NCBI GenBank assembly: GCA_964521575.1
Contig: CAZFSR010000017.1
Location: 1-28,659 of the forward strand
DNA: 28,659 nt
DNA from: 79-D21 sp964521575
GTDB lineage: Bacteria; Synergistota; Synergistia; Synergistales; 79-D21
Direction: 5' to 3'
Shown in pieces: positions 14,852-21,999 of this stretch. Positions within the stretch are counted from its first letter, which is position 1; each line of letters starts with the position of its first letter. Made by a program: the position numbers and the translations under genes. The notes beneath the pieces are model-generated. The model had not been told where the DNA came from and searched no databases. It saw only the letters and a program-made list of their open reading frames with translations.

Positions 14852-17800
14852 GGCTGCCGGAATTTTCCGTTAAGAAACCGGTCTTCACGGCCATGATCTA
14901 CGCAGCCATCGTCCTGCTCGGAGTCGTGACGCTGGCTGCCATGAAAGTCGACCTGCTGCCGAAAATCGATCCTCCTGTCATCACGGTCCTGACAACCTGG
15001 CCCGGAGCCTCCGCGAGTGAAATCGAGCAGAGGGTCTCCAAGGAAATGGAAGACCAGCTAGGGATGATCGAAGGCGTCAGCGATCTCTACTCGAAATCGG
15101 TCGATAACCTCTCGGTTGTTTCCGTGAAATTCAAGTGGGGGACGAACCTTGACGTGAAGGTCGGTGACGTGCGGGATGCCGTGAACTTCGCAAAGCGCAG
15201 GATGCCGACGGATATCGAAGAACCCATCGTGTTCCGCATGTCCTCGGGAACGGTTCCGGTGCTTGAAATCGCCCTGACGGCCGAGGCCTCCTACCCCGGC
15301 TTGTATCATTACGCAGACAGTGTCCTGGTAGAGGACCTCAAACGGGTTCCGGGGGTCGGGCAAATCCTGGTTTACGGAGGCCTGCGGCGCGAGATCCGGG
15401 TGGCTATGGACCTGGCTAAGCTGGAAGCGTACGGGCTTGCTCCCCAGGCTTTGGCGGCGGCCCTGGAAAGAGAAAACCTGAACGTCCCGGCTGGAACGCT
15501 CAAGGAAGGCCGGATCGCCTACAACGTCAGGGTTCCCGGCAGGTTCAGGGACGTCGGGGAAATCCGCGACATCGTGGTGGGAACCTGGCAGGGGAGGCCG
15601 GTCCACCTTGGCGATGTGGCGAGAGTCGAGGATTCTTACAAGGAACTCGAGATGAACGGCTGGGTGAACGACAAGCCCTCCGTGATCCTGATCGTCCTCA
15701 AGAACAGCGACGCCAATACGATGGAAGTGACGAACGCCGTCAAGAAGAGGCTCGGTGAGCTGAAGTCCCAGCTGCCGTCGGACATTGAAAGCACAACGTT
15801 GCTGGATACCTCCGAGTACATCGGGAACTCCATTCGCGACCTCTCGCACTCCCTGTACTGGGGGATCGTCCTCGTCTTCCTCGTGACCTGGGCCTTTTTG
15901 AAGCGTTTCACGGCATCGCTTGTCGTGTGCGCGGCGATACCCTTTTCTCTTTTGATCACCTTTACGGTCATGAAATTCCTCGGCTACACCCTGAACATCA
16001 TGACGCTGATGGCCCTCTCGATGGCCGTTGGCATGGTCGTCGACAACGCCATCGTCTCGACGGACCAGATCATCTTCCACATGGAAAAGGGAGAGCGCCG
16101 GGGCGTGGCGTCGATCCTCGGAGCGGGGGAAGTGGGGGGAGCCCTCCTGGGTTCGACCACGACCACCGTGGTTGTCCTGCTGCCCCTGATTTTCGTCCAG
16201 GGTCTCGTCGGGGTCTTCTTCACGTCTCTTTGCATCGTCATGATCGTTGCAGTGGCCATCTCCCTGTTTGTTTCGATCAGTTTCGTCCCGATGGCCGGGA
16301 GCAAGGTCTTCAGGGTCGAGACAGAAAACCTGAAAATCCACGGCGTTACCGAGAGGTTCCTGAGGAAGCTGGAAACAGGCTACCGGGAACTCCTTTCCTG
16401 GGGCATGGACCGGCCTTGGACTATTTTCGGCGTCGCTGGCCTATTCATGGTGCTGACCCTGGTCGGTTTCAAATTCATCGGCACGGAATTGACCCCGGAG
16501 TCCGACACCAGTGAAATCTCCATCACCTTCCGCTTGCCCGAAGGGACGAGGCTTGAAACGACCGACGCACTGGTGAGGGAAGTCGTTGAGTATTGCCGCA
16601 AGAGCGTCCCTGAGCAGAAGCATGTCTTCGGATGGGATGGGCAGACTGAGGAAGGTTACGGGATCGCGACGGGAAGCGACGAGGGAAGCAACGTGGGAAC
16701 GGTCGGCATGAAGCTTGTCGACAAGACGGACCGCAAGCGGTCGGCTTTCGAGGTCGCGGACCAGGTCCGCAGCTGGCTGAACAGGAAGCCGGGTATCCAG
16801 AAGATGACTGTCCTTGTCTCGTCTCCCATCCAGGCGATGTTCCTCGGGTCAAAACCGGTCAACATTGAGGTTTACGGAGACGACCTCAAATCGATCATCA
16901 GCGTGGCGGAAGAGATCAAAAGCCGGCTCGAAAGAACTCCCGGAGCCGTGGACGTCACGCTGAGCCAGAAACCCGACCGCCCCGAAATCCAGGTTCTCAT
17001 CGACCGGGAAAAGGCAGCGCTCCAGGGGGTCAGCACGGCGTCCATCGCCTCCACTCTTCGCATGTACTTCTATGGCGTCAAGACGGGAGAAAACTACTGG
17101 GAGGGAGAGGATGACTACCCGATCCGGATTCGCCTTGACAGCCGGCAGCGGGACACGATGCAGGTGCTGGAGAGGTTGATGGTTCCCGCGGCGGGGGGAA
17201 AAACCGTAAGGTTATCCACCGTGGCCAAGGTGGTCCAGGATAGCGGGCCGTCCGAAGTGAACAGGAAAAACCGCCAAAGGTACGTCATCGTCGAGAGCAA
17301 CGTCCAGGGGAGATCCCTTGGACAGGTGACGGAAGCGGCCAGGAAGGAGATCGCCTCGATGACGCTGCCCCCGGGAACGAGGATCGCGTTTGGAGGCCAG
17401 GTTCAGGAACAGGCCGATGCCTTCCGCCAGCTCGGGCTTCTGGTTCTTTTGGGGATCACCCTTGTCTACATGGTCATCGCTGCCCAGTACGAAGCCCTCC
17501 TTGACCCCTTCATCATCCTTTTCAGCGTGCCGTTCGCGCTGACGGGTGCCGTGATGGCCTTTCTTCTGACGGGGCTTTACCTCTCGATGCAGGCCTTCCT
17601 CGGCATCATCATGCTGGTCGGGATCGTCGTCAACAACGCAATCGTCCTCCTCGACTACGTCGGTCTTCTCAGGGCCAGGGGGATGCGATTGAGGGAATCC
17701 TTGCTGGAAGCCGGGGAGAGGCGTCTTCGTCCCATCCTGATGACGATGCTTGCGGCCTTTTTTGGAATGCTGCCCATGGCCCTAAGCCGGGGGCAGGGTG

Positions 17801-17952
17801 CGGAAATGTGGAGGCCACTGGCGGTTTCGGTCATGGGCGGCCTGACTCTCTCCACATTCATCACCCTGATCCTGGTTCCGGTCGTCTACCTGGTGACGGA
17901 GACCAAATTGCGCCGAAAGCCGCGCTTTGCCGAGGCAAAGGGGGTCGAATGA
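14848..17952 (+). CDS. RND multidrug efflux pump, inner-membrane transporter (AcrB/SwrC type)
   Basis: A proton-driven transporter of 1034 residues. RND landmarks are present: FSVKKPVFTAMIYAAIVLLG at the first helix, PKIDPPVITVLTTWPGAS at the porter start, the transmembrane motif MALSMAVGMVVDNAIVSTDQ in helix 4, and GIIMLVGIVVNNAIVLLDYV in the second half. The proton-relay Asp pair of AcrB appears as Asp-Asn in VVDNAIV, a change common in other RND branches. The start is TTG 14848, overlapping the adaptor stop (TTGA), with GGAGG about 10 bases upstream. Substrates are unknown; hydrophobic drugs, bile-like or fermentation products are typical for the family. Confidence 0.93.
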   Translation: MRLPEFSVKKPVFTAMIYAAIVLLGVVTLAAMKVDLLPKIDPPVITVLTTWPGASASEIEQRVSKEMEDQLGMIEGVSDLYSKSVDNLSVVSVKFKWGTNLDVKVGDVRDAVNFAKRRMPTDIEEPIVFRMSSGTVPVLEIALTAEASYPGLYHYADSVLVEDLKRVPGVGQILVYGGLRREIRVAMDLAKLEAYGLAPQALAAALERENLNVPAGTLKEGRIAYNVRVPGRFRDVGEIRDIVVGTWQGRPVHLGDVARVEDSYKELEMNGWVNDKPSVILIVLKNSDANTMEVTNAVKKRLGELKSQLPSDIESTTLLDTSEYIGNSIRDLSHSLYWGIVLVFLVTWAFLKRFTASLVVCAAIPFSLLITFTVMKFLGYTLNIMTLMALSMAVGMVVDNAIVSTDQIIFHMEKGERRGVASILGAGEVGGALLGSTTTTVVVLLPLIFVQGLVGVFFTSLCIVMIVAVAISLFVSISFVPMAGSKVFRVETENLKIHGVTERFLRKLETGYRELLSWGMDRPWTIFGVAGLFMVLTLVGFKFIGTELTPESDTSEISITFRLPEGTRLETTDALVREVVEYCRKSVPEQKHVFGWDGQTEEGYGIATGSDEGSNVGTVGMKLVDKTDRKRSAFEVADQVRSWLNRKPGIQKMTVLVSSPIQAMFLGSKPVNIEVYGDDLKSIISVAEEIKSRLERTPGAVDVTLSQKPDRPEIQVLIDREKAALQGVSTASIASTLRMYFYGVKTGENYWEGEDDYPIRIRLDSRQRDTMQVLERLMVPAAGGKTVRLSTVAKVVQDSGPSEVNRKNRQRYVIVESNVQGRSLGQVTEAARKEIASMTLPPGTRIAFGGQVQEQADAFRQLGLLVLLGITLVYMVIAAQYEALLDPFIILFSVPFALTGAVMAFLLTGLYLSMQAFLGIIMLVGIVVNNAIVLLDYVGLLRARGMRLRESLLEAGERRLRPILMTMLAAFFGMLPMALSRGQGAEMWRPLAVSVMGGLTLSTFITLILVPVVYLVTETKLRRKPRFAEAKGVE

Positions 17953-17953
17953 C

Positions 17954-18250
17954 ATGAAGCTGACCTGGATCCTGTGCAATGAGAGCATCGCCGAGGATGT
18001 CCGCGAGATCCTGGAAAAGACGCCGATCTGTGGCTTCACCGTGTGGCGGGATGTCCTGGGGACCTCCGCAGGGGGAGAAGCCCATTGGGGGGATGCGGTC
18101 TGGCCCGGGAAAAACTGGGCCTTCATGGCCGTGGAGGAAGACGAACCCTCCGCCCGTCTACTCGTCCTCCTGGAAGAACTAAAGCGCCAGGACCATGTCC
18201 GAAAGGCCGGGCTCAAGGCCTTCGTCCAGGAGGTCAGGGTGGCTCTTTGA
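17954..18250 (+). CDS. PG0541-like transporter-associated protein
   Basis: A 98-residue soluble protein of ferredoxin-like/PII-like appearance. The segment FTVWRDVLGTSAGGEAHWGD followed by AVWPGKNWAFMAVEEDE resembles the PG0541 family, small proteins encoded right after RND pump genes in several anaerobes, where the motif reads approximately YTKWxxVxGxGxxxGxHxGxxxWPG. ATG at 17954 comes directly after the pump stop, and AGGGGG overlaps the pump's end. The function is unknown; its position suggests a sensor or accessory of the pump. It is the last host gene before the tRNA-Thr locus. Confidence 0.7.
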   Translation: MKLTWILCNESIAEDVREILEKTPICGFTVWRDVLGTSAGGEAHWGDAVWPGKNWAFMAVEEDEPSARLLVLLEELKRQDHVRKAGLKAFVQEVRVAL

Positions 18251-18271
18251 AAAACTGGAAGCGTTTTCCGG

Positions 18272-18299
18272 TTGACAAGCCCGTTCCTCCAGTTATAAT
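18272..18299 (+). promoter_or_regulatory. Original tRNA promoter, now reading into the element
   Basis: TTGACA (18272-18277), a 16-base spacer and TATAAT (18294-18299) form a near-perfect promoter with a GC-rich discriminator, typical of stable-RNA genes. After integration it no longer feeds an intact tRNA but transcribes a tRNA fragment and the element's left end. Confidence 0.88.
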
Positions 18300-18313
18300 A
18301 GCTAGCGCACCTC

Positions 18314-18354
18314 GCCGGCGTAGCTCAGCTGGTAGAGCAGCTGACTTGTAATCA
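18314..18354 (+). pseudogene. 5' fragment of tRNA-Thr(TGT) left by integration
   Basis: The first 41 bases are identical to the intact tRNA at 28213-28253: acceptor 5' strand, D arm, anticodon loop and three bases of the 3' anticodon stem. The sequence then changes to element DNA and cannot complete the anticodon stem, T arm or acceptor. It is therefore a non-functional remnant. Confidence 0.9.
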
Positions 18355-18424
18355 TTGAGGCAACATTCCGGATTTTCGAACCCTTGGAAACACAAGCCTT
18401 TCGGTTTTCAATGTAAAGAGACAA

Positions 18425-18434
18425 GCAACGGACT
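18425..18434. other. Candidate integrase arm site, left end
   Basis: GCAACGGACT occurs here and again in the same orientation at 28098-28107, 71 bases inside the left end and about 60 bases from the right repeat. Matching short repeats at both element ends are what arm-type integrase sites would look like, but 10 bases could be coincidence. Confidence 0.35.
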
Positions 18435-18456
18435 TAAAAACAGTGGGTTTACTTTT

Positions 18457-18490
18457 GACCTTCTCTGGTGCTCAGGGAAGGTCTTTTTTT
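18457..18490 (+). terminator. Terminator at the left end of the element
   Basis: Stem 18457-18467 pairs with 18473-18483 (11 bp with one G-U) around a 5-base loop, and seven T follow. It reads on the + strand, so it stops transcription coming from the tRNA promoter at 18272 before it runs antisense into the 18495-19574 gene. Confidence 0.88.
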
Positions 18491-18494
18491 GCGC

Positions 18495-19574
18495 CTACCA
18501 CTCCGCTAAATCCTTTTTCTTCTTTGGCCTCACCACCCGCCCTTCCCTTAAGTATTTCCTTTTTCGATGTTCCCTCTGGTCTAGGATGCTCTTACACCCC
18601 TTATGGTAATACTCTCCAGCGTGTTCCCCCTCTCTTCTGACACTCATTTCTTGCACATGCCCCCAATGATGACAAACAAAACACGGCTTGCTCAAGCTTT
18701 CAATAGGGGCGTTTCCCATAGCGCTTTGGGCGAGAGAAAGCCATAGTGCCGCTAAAAGACTTGTAGGGCTAAGGATGGGGACAATTTCCCCACTTGTTAT
18801 GAATCCATAACCAGGAGTGGAAGGAAACGCCTCAAGTTGCTGGTTAAGGAATTTTATCAGGCAAGTGGCAAGAGTTGTCCTAGCATCCTTCTTTCTCTTA
18901 ACGATAAGCCGTTTCCCTCCGAAGAAAAACAAGACCTGTTCTATCCCATAGGGGCGCATAGTGGCTGTTGTGACCTCATGGAGTTCTTGCTCGTTCCAGG
19001 AGGAGTAATTGTGAAGAGTTTTGACTCTGTCAGGTAGTTTTAAAAAAGACCTCATGGTGTCAATTTGCCTTCGCCAGAAATCCACCGTTTCAAGGGGCAT
19101 TTGTTTTTCATCAGCCATTAAAGAATTTTTAGTAGGCGCAAGATTCCCATACTTATTAGCAAAAGCCACAATATCGCTTGAATTCGAGGGGTCAGTATCT
19201 AGGTTCGCAAAAACGTCAAATAAAGGCGGACCGTTCTTTATTGTTTTTTCCTCTTGCTCGGATTCCACGTTTGCTGGCACGGAAACAAAGAAGGGTATAG
19301 CCGCCTTATAGTCTGTCCCCCTGGGTAATAGGAGTTCTTCACCGGCTTCCCCCTCCCTTGGCTTGGCAATCAGCCTCCATTGGGGAGGTGTTCCTTTTAT
19401 CCCCCCGCGAAAAAAACGGGAAAAGGCTTCCGAGCAGATAGCACCTGGAAGTACTTCGCCATTACGAACAACCTGGAAGCCCTCGCTAGGCACATTATTC
19501 TGAAAATACGCCTGATAGGGGGCTGCCATATTAAGGTCATCCATCGGAACCTTAGCAAGCCGTCTCTTCCTCAC
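18495..19574 (-). CDS. Hypothetical protein with C-terminal Cys/His cluster
   Basis: A 359-residue protein that I cannot assign to a family. The middle contains FANLDTDPSN and FANKYGNLAP, a repeated FAN-type motif, then a helical region. The C-terminus has KPCFVCHHWGHVQ followed by a spaced YYHKGC and REHRKRKYLR, which looks like a zinc-binding C-x2-C ... H-x2-C cluster leading into a basic helix, suggesting nucleic-acid binding. Start is GTG 19574 with a G-rich site upstream; an internal ATG (19544) is possible. It faces away from the XRE gene and ends next to the left attachment site, a common cargo position. Base composition is lower in GC than the host genes. Role unknown; defence or regulation is speculative. 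Confidence 0.65.
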   Translation of the reverse strand: MRKRRLAKVPMDDLNMAAPYQAYFQNNVPSEGFQVVRNGEVLPGAICSEAFSRFFRGGIKGTPPQWRLIAKPREGEAGEELLLPRGTDYKAAIPFFVSVPANVESEQEEKTIKNGPPLFDVFANLDTDPSNSSDIVAFANKYGNLAPTKNSLMADEKQMPLETVDFWRRQIDTMRSFLKLPDRVKTLHNYSSWNEQELHEVTTATMRPYGIEQVLFFFGGKRLIVKRKKDARTTLATCLIKFLNQQLEAFPSTPGYGFITSGEIVPILSPTSLLAALWLSLAQSAMGNAPIESLSKPCFVCHHWGHVQEMSVRREGEHAGEYYHKGCKSILDQREHRKRKYLREGRVVRPKKKKDLAEW

Positions 19575-19590
19575 CTACTGTCCCCCAATA

Positions 19591-19667
19591 AAGTAAGCAT
19601 TTAAATAAGTTGTTATAGCTTATTTTACTTCCTATGATTGCCTTGTCAAGCAGCTTAGCGAGACAAG
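19591..19667. promoter_or_regulatory. Nested inverted repeats in the divergent control region
   Basis: AAATAAG (19603-19609) and CTTATTT (19619-19625) form a perfect 7-bp repeat; AAGTAA (19591-19596) and TTACTT (19625-19630) lie outside it. A further repeat, CTTGTC (19642-19647) with GACAAG (19662-19667), follows. The AT-rich repeats lie between divergent genes and are reasonable operators for the small XRE protein next door. Confidence 0.5.
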
Positions 19668-19705
19668 CGATTTTGGGAACCCCTGGTATCAGAGAAATTA
19701 GGGGA

Positions 19706-19728
19706 CTAGGGGTTTCCCCTAGGGGAGG
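19706..19728 (+). promoter_or_regulatory. Hairpin overlapping the ribosome-binding site of the XRE gene
   Basis: CTAGGGG (19706-19712), TTT and CCCCTAG (19716-19722) form a perfect hairpin, and the Shine-Dalgarno sequence GGGGAGG (19722-19728) begins at its last base. A further TAGGGG copy lies just upstream. Folding or competing pairing of CCCCT with the Shine-Dalgarno could limit translation of the regulator. Confidence 0.5.
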
Positions 19729-19739
19729 TGATTAGAGAT

Positions 19740-19952
19740 ATGCGAACGGTGCTTAAAGACTTGCGGGAGAAGGCAGGTTACACCTTGCGGGAACTCCAGA
19801 AAGAAACGGGCATATCGGCTTCCCGCATCAGCCGGCATGAGCATCGGCGGGAAAGGATTTGGCGCGGAGACGTTGAACGTTATCGAAAGGTGCTTGCTAT
19901 CCCGGCGGAAGGGATTGCAGATAAGGGCGGATTCGCAAGGTTCCTGGAATAG
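19740..19952 (+). CDS. XRE-type helix-turn-helix regulator
   Basis: A 70-residue protein that is almost wholly one Cro/C1-type DNA-binding domain: LKDLREKAGYTLRELQKETG and ISASRISRHEHRRERIWRGD give the five-helix pattern, with RISRHEHRRE as the recognition helix and its flank. ATG at 19740 is chosen because GGGGAGG (19722-19728) lies upstream; a GTG at 19728 overlaps that site. It is followed by a leader of about 110 bases and then the replication gene, and lies opposite the 359-residue gene. It is probably the switch protein controlling both directions, comparable to the regulators of phages and phage satellites. Confidence 0.8.
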   Translation: MRTVLKDLREKAGYTLRELQKETGISASRISRHEHRRERIWRGDVERYRKVLAIPAEGIADKGGFARFLE

Positions 19953-20015
19953 AAAAAAACCGCCTTCTGGCGAAAGGCGGCGGGAGGGTAGTACTGCAAA
20001 TTTCTACCAAATGTT
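19953..20015 (-). ncRNA. Candidate antisense RNA opposite the replication-gene leader
   Basis: On the minus strand the inverted repeat CCGCCTT/AAGGCGG (19974-19980 with 19960-19966, 7-base loop) is followed by seven T (complement of the A run 19953-19959), a classical terminator. About 45 bases further upstream on that strand lies a promoter-like pair (20022-20051). The predicted RNA is about 60 bases with a short GGTAG/CTACC hairpin and the terminator hairpin, the usual shape of plasmid countertranscript RNAs. It is antisense to the leader of the Prim-Pol gene. No minus-strand protein gene nearby needs this terminator. Confidence 0.5.
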
Positions 20016-20057
20016 GAGGTGATTTTACCATGATTATTTGCCTCATTTCAAAGGCGG
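19960..20057 (+). promoter_or_regulatory. Leader of the replication gene with alternative pairings
   Basis: The Shine-Dalgarno of the replication gene is AAGGCGG (20051-20057). An identical AAGGCGG lies at 19974-19980 in the leader hairpin, and the arm CCGCCTT (19960-19966) can pair with either copy. Pairing with the distant copy would hide the ribosome-binding site; pairing with the near copy frees it. An antisense RNA binding the hairpin could tip the balance. Confidence 0.45.
20022..20051 (-). promoter_or_regulatory. Candidate minus-strand promoter of the antisense RNA
   Basis: Read on the minus strand, TTGAAA (20046-20051) and TAAAAT (20022-20027) are separated by 18 bases, each close to the sigma-70 consensus. 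Transcription would start near 20015 and reach the terminator at 19953-19980. It overlaps the ribosome-binding site of the replication gene on the other strand. Confidence 0.45.
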
Positions 20058-20064
20058 TTTCCCT

Positions 20065-21813
20065 ATGAGCGGAGTTATTGAAGAAGCTAAACGTTACGCT
20101 TCTCTGGGTTGGCCTATAATCCCAGACCACACAGTCACCTCGGAAGGGCTCTGCTCCTGCGGGAATCCAAAATGCGAACACCCTGGTAAGCATCCGAGAA
20201 TCAAAGCCTGGAACGAGGAGGCTTCCATTGTCACAGCCACAATAGAAAGATGGGGTAAGAATTTCCGCGATATGAATATCTCCGTCCTTACCGGACCTCG
20301 TTCAAACCTAGCTGTCCTGGATGTGGACCCACGAAACGGTGGAGCAGAATCCCTTTCCGTCCTTTTCTCACCGGAAGAGCTGGAAGCCTTACGGACTCCG
20401 ACAGCCATAACGGGAGGAGGCGGGAATCACTTCTACTTCAAGTATCCAGGGAGTCCCTTCAAGAGCATCCCGGACCTTCTACCTGGAATAGAACTCAAGG
20501 CTGACGGTTCAAAGGTCACTCTCCCGCCCTCTTTGCATAAAAGTGGAGAGCGGTATGCCTGGGAGACATCTCCTTTTGATGTGGACCCGGCACCCTTACC
20601 TCAAAAGGTCCTGGAGCTAATAGCCAGGAAAAGGCAGAAAGACCGCACAACGTATGGTGAGGGTGAGCCTATCCCAAAGGGGGAAAGGAACAATCGGCTA
20701 ACTGCACTAGCAGGAGCATTGAGAAAGCAAGGGGCATGTCGTGAAGCGATAGAAGCCGCCTTGATAAAGATAAACGAGAAGCAATGCGCTCCGCCACTCG
20801 AAGAACGGGAAATCCTTGCGATTGCCAAGAGTGTTTCTCGGTACAAGCCTGAACCGACTCTGTTACCTAAAAATAGGGTTCCTAATATCCTTTCCGCGGC
20901 AGAGCTTCAAAAAATGGTATTCCCGCCGGCAAAGTGGGCTGTGCCTGGGCTGATTCCAGAAGGGCTGACAATCCTAGCCGGTGCACCGAAAACAGGGAAA
21001 AGCTTCTTTGCCTTGTCAGTTTGCCTGAGCACTGCACAAGGGGGGATAGTTTTATCTGCTATCGAAACCACTCCCGGTGAGGTCCTTCTTGTTGCCCTTG
21101 AGGACCCGATGCGGCGGTTACAAAAACGCATTGAAAGCCTCTCCTTGGGAGAAGCTTGGCCGGAACGATTACACATTTTAAACGACTGCCCAAGAGCTCA
21201 TGAAGGAGGAGACACCTTCCTGGATAACTGGCTAGAAGAACATCCCGGTACCCGCTTGGTGGTCATTGATACCTTCCAGAAATACAGGAAACCGCAAGGG
21301 CGAAATTCTAATGCCTATGAGGTGGACTATGAAGCGGCTGGAAAATTGAAAGCGATTGCAGACAATCATGGGGTCGGAATCCTGGTGCTTCACCACACAA
21401 GGAAGGGAGACACGATAGACCCCCTTGAAGCGGTTTCCGGAACTATGGGGCTTTCTGGGGCAGCGGATACTACTCTTGTCTTGAAAAGGGCAAGAGGAGA
21501 AAGGAAGGCCGACCTGTTCATTACTGGACGGGATGTTGAAGAGCAGACTCTAGCCCTGCGATTCGATGACCTCGGTTGGAAGTTGGAGGGGAAAGCGGAT
21601 GAAGTAAGGATTTCTGAGGGGCGGCAAGAAATCTTAAATCTACTCAAGTCGTCCCTTGTGCCGCTTTCGCCAAAGAAAATTGCGGAAGGGCTAGAGAGAA
21701 AAAACAATTCAACCATACGAAACATTCTCTCAAAAATGGCTGATAAAGGACAAATCTTGAATCTAGGCGGAACTTACTGCTATGCGGGGTCTGGGAGCCA
21801 TGAAAGAGATTAA
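20065..21813 (+). CDS. Bifunctional primase-polymerase / RepA-type helicase
   Basis: A 582-residue replication protein. Residues 1-190 form a Prim-Pol domain: YASLGWPIIP, a Cys/His insertion CSCGNPKCEHPGKH (30-43), the catalytic pair D86-V-D88 in LDVDPRNGG, and GGGGNHFYF with H122. After a helical PriCT-like segment (about 205-260) a RecA-fold helicase follows: Walker A GAPKTGKS (306-313), LVALEDP (342-348), Walker B LVVID (398-402) and LVLHHTRKG (440-448). The last 70 residues look like a winged helix. Together these can prime and unwind at an origin, as in plasmid and satellite replication proteins. ATG at 20065 follows AAGGCGG by 7 bases. The iteron array at its 3' end is the likely origin. 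Confidence 0.92.
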   Translation: MSGVIEEAKRYASLGWPIIPDHTVTSEGLCSCGNPKCEHPGKHPRIKAWNEEASIVTATIERWGKNFRDMNISVLTGPRSNLAVLDVDPRNGGAESLSVLFSPEELEALRTPTAITGGGGNHFYFKYPGSPFKSIPDLLPGIELKADGSKVTLPPSLHKSGERYAWETSPFDVDPAPLPQKVLELIARKRQKDRTTYGEGEPIPKGERNNRLTALAGALRKQGACREAIEAALIKINEKQCAPPLEEREILAIAKSVSRYKPEPTLLPKNRVPNILSAAELQKMVFPPAKWAVPGLIPEGLTILAGAPKTGKSFFALSVCLSTAQGGIVLSAIETTPGEVLLVALEDPMRRLQKRIESLSLGEAWPERLHILNDCPRAHEGGDTFLDNWLEEHPGTRLVVIDTFQKYRKPQGRNSNAYEVDYEAAGKLKAIADNHGVGILVLHHTRKGDTIDPLEAVSGTMGLSGAADTTLVLKRARGERKADLFITGRDVEEQTLALRFDDLGWKLEGKADEVRISEGRQEILNLLKSSLVPLSPKKIAEGLERKNNSTIRNILSKMADKGQILNLGGTYCYAGSGSHERD

Positions 21814-21982
21814 ATGCCTAAACACCATAAACAGCGTAAACCCAATAAACACCATAGACAGGATAAACAGGGTAAATGGTTTATGGCTGTTTATGAAAGT
21901 CCTTAGGAGCATAAACAGCTTTGAAGCTAGTAATTGCAGGGTTTTATGGTTCTCTGTCTATGTTGTTTATGGTGTTTATATA
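21811..21982. repeat. 9-bp iteron array, candidate replication origin
   Basis: From 21819 seven units of exactly 9 bases follow head to tail: TAAACACCA, TAAACAGCG, TAAACCCAA, TAAACACCA, TAGACAGGA, TAAACAGGG, TAAATGGTT. Two inverted copies lie at 21875-21893, one direct copy at 21912-21920, and three inverted units at 21952-21978 repeat the TAAACACCA and TAGACAG types on the other strand. The array begins at the stop codon of the replication gene. Such iterons next to a primase/helicase gene are typical of plasmid and satellite origins bound by the initiator. The 9-base period also gives a 3-residue repeat if translated, but no good gene start supports this. Confidence 0.7.
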
Positions 21983-21999
21983 GGGTGGTGGATTGTGCA

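Larger units (their letters stand above)
18267..18354. repeat. attL: left direct repeat of the integrated element
   Basis: These 88 bases match 28166-28253 with only two mismatches (18285-18286), and the last 68 bases (18287-18354) are identical. The repeat covers the -35, -10 and 5' end of tRNA-Thr up to the 3' side of the anticodon stem, where the two copies diverge. The left copy is probably the original host sequence. Confidence 0.9.

Noticed and set aside
15058..16341. 427-residue open frame antisense to the RND pump
   Set aside because: Long antisense frames are expected in GC-rich coding DNA. It has a low-complexity His/Asp/Arg-rich composition and no start site, and the pump frame is certain.
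18314..18420. Left tRNA copy as a second, variant tRNA-Thr
   Set aside because: After the anticodon loop the sequence cannot form the anticodon stem, T arm or acceptor 3' strand.
21811..21982. CRISPR array
   Set aside because: Units are 9 bases with no spacers and occur in both orientations, so this is an iteron array.
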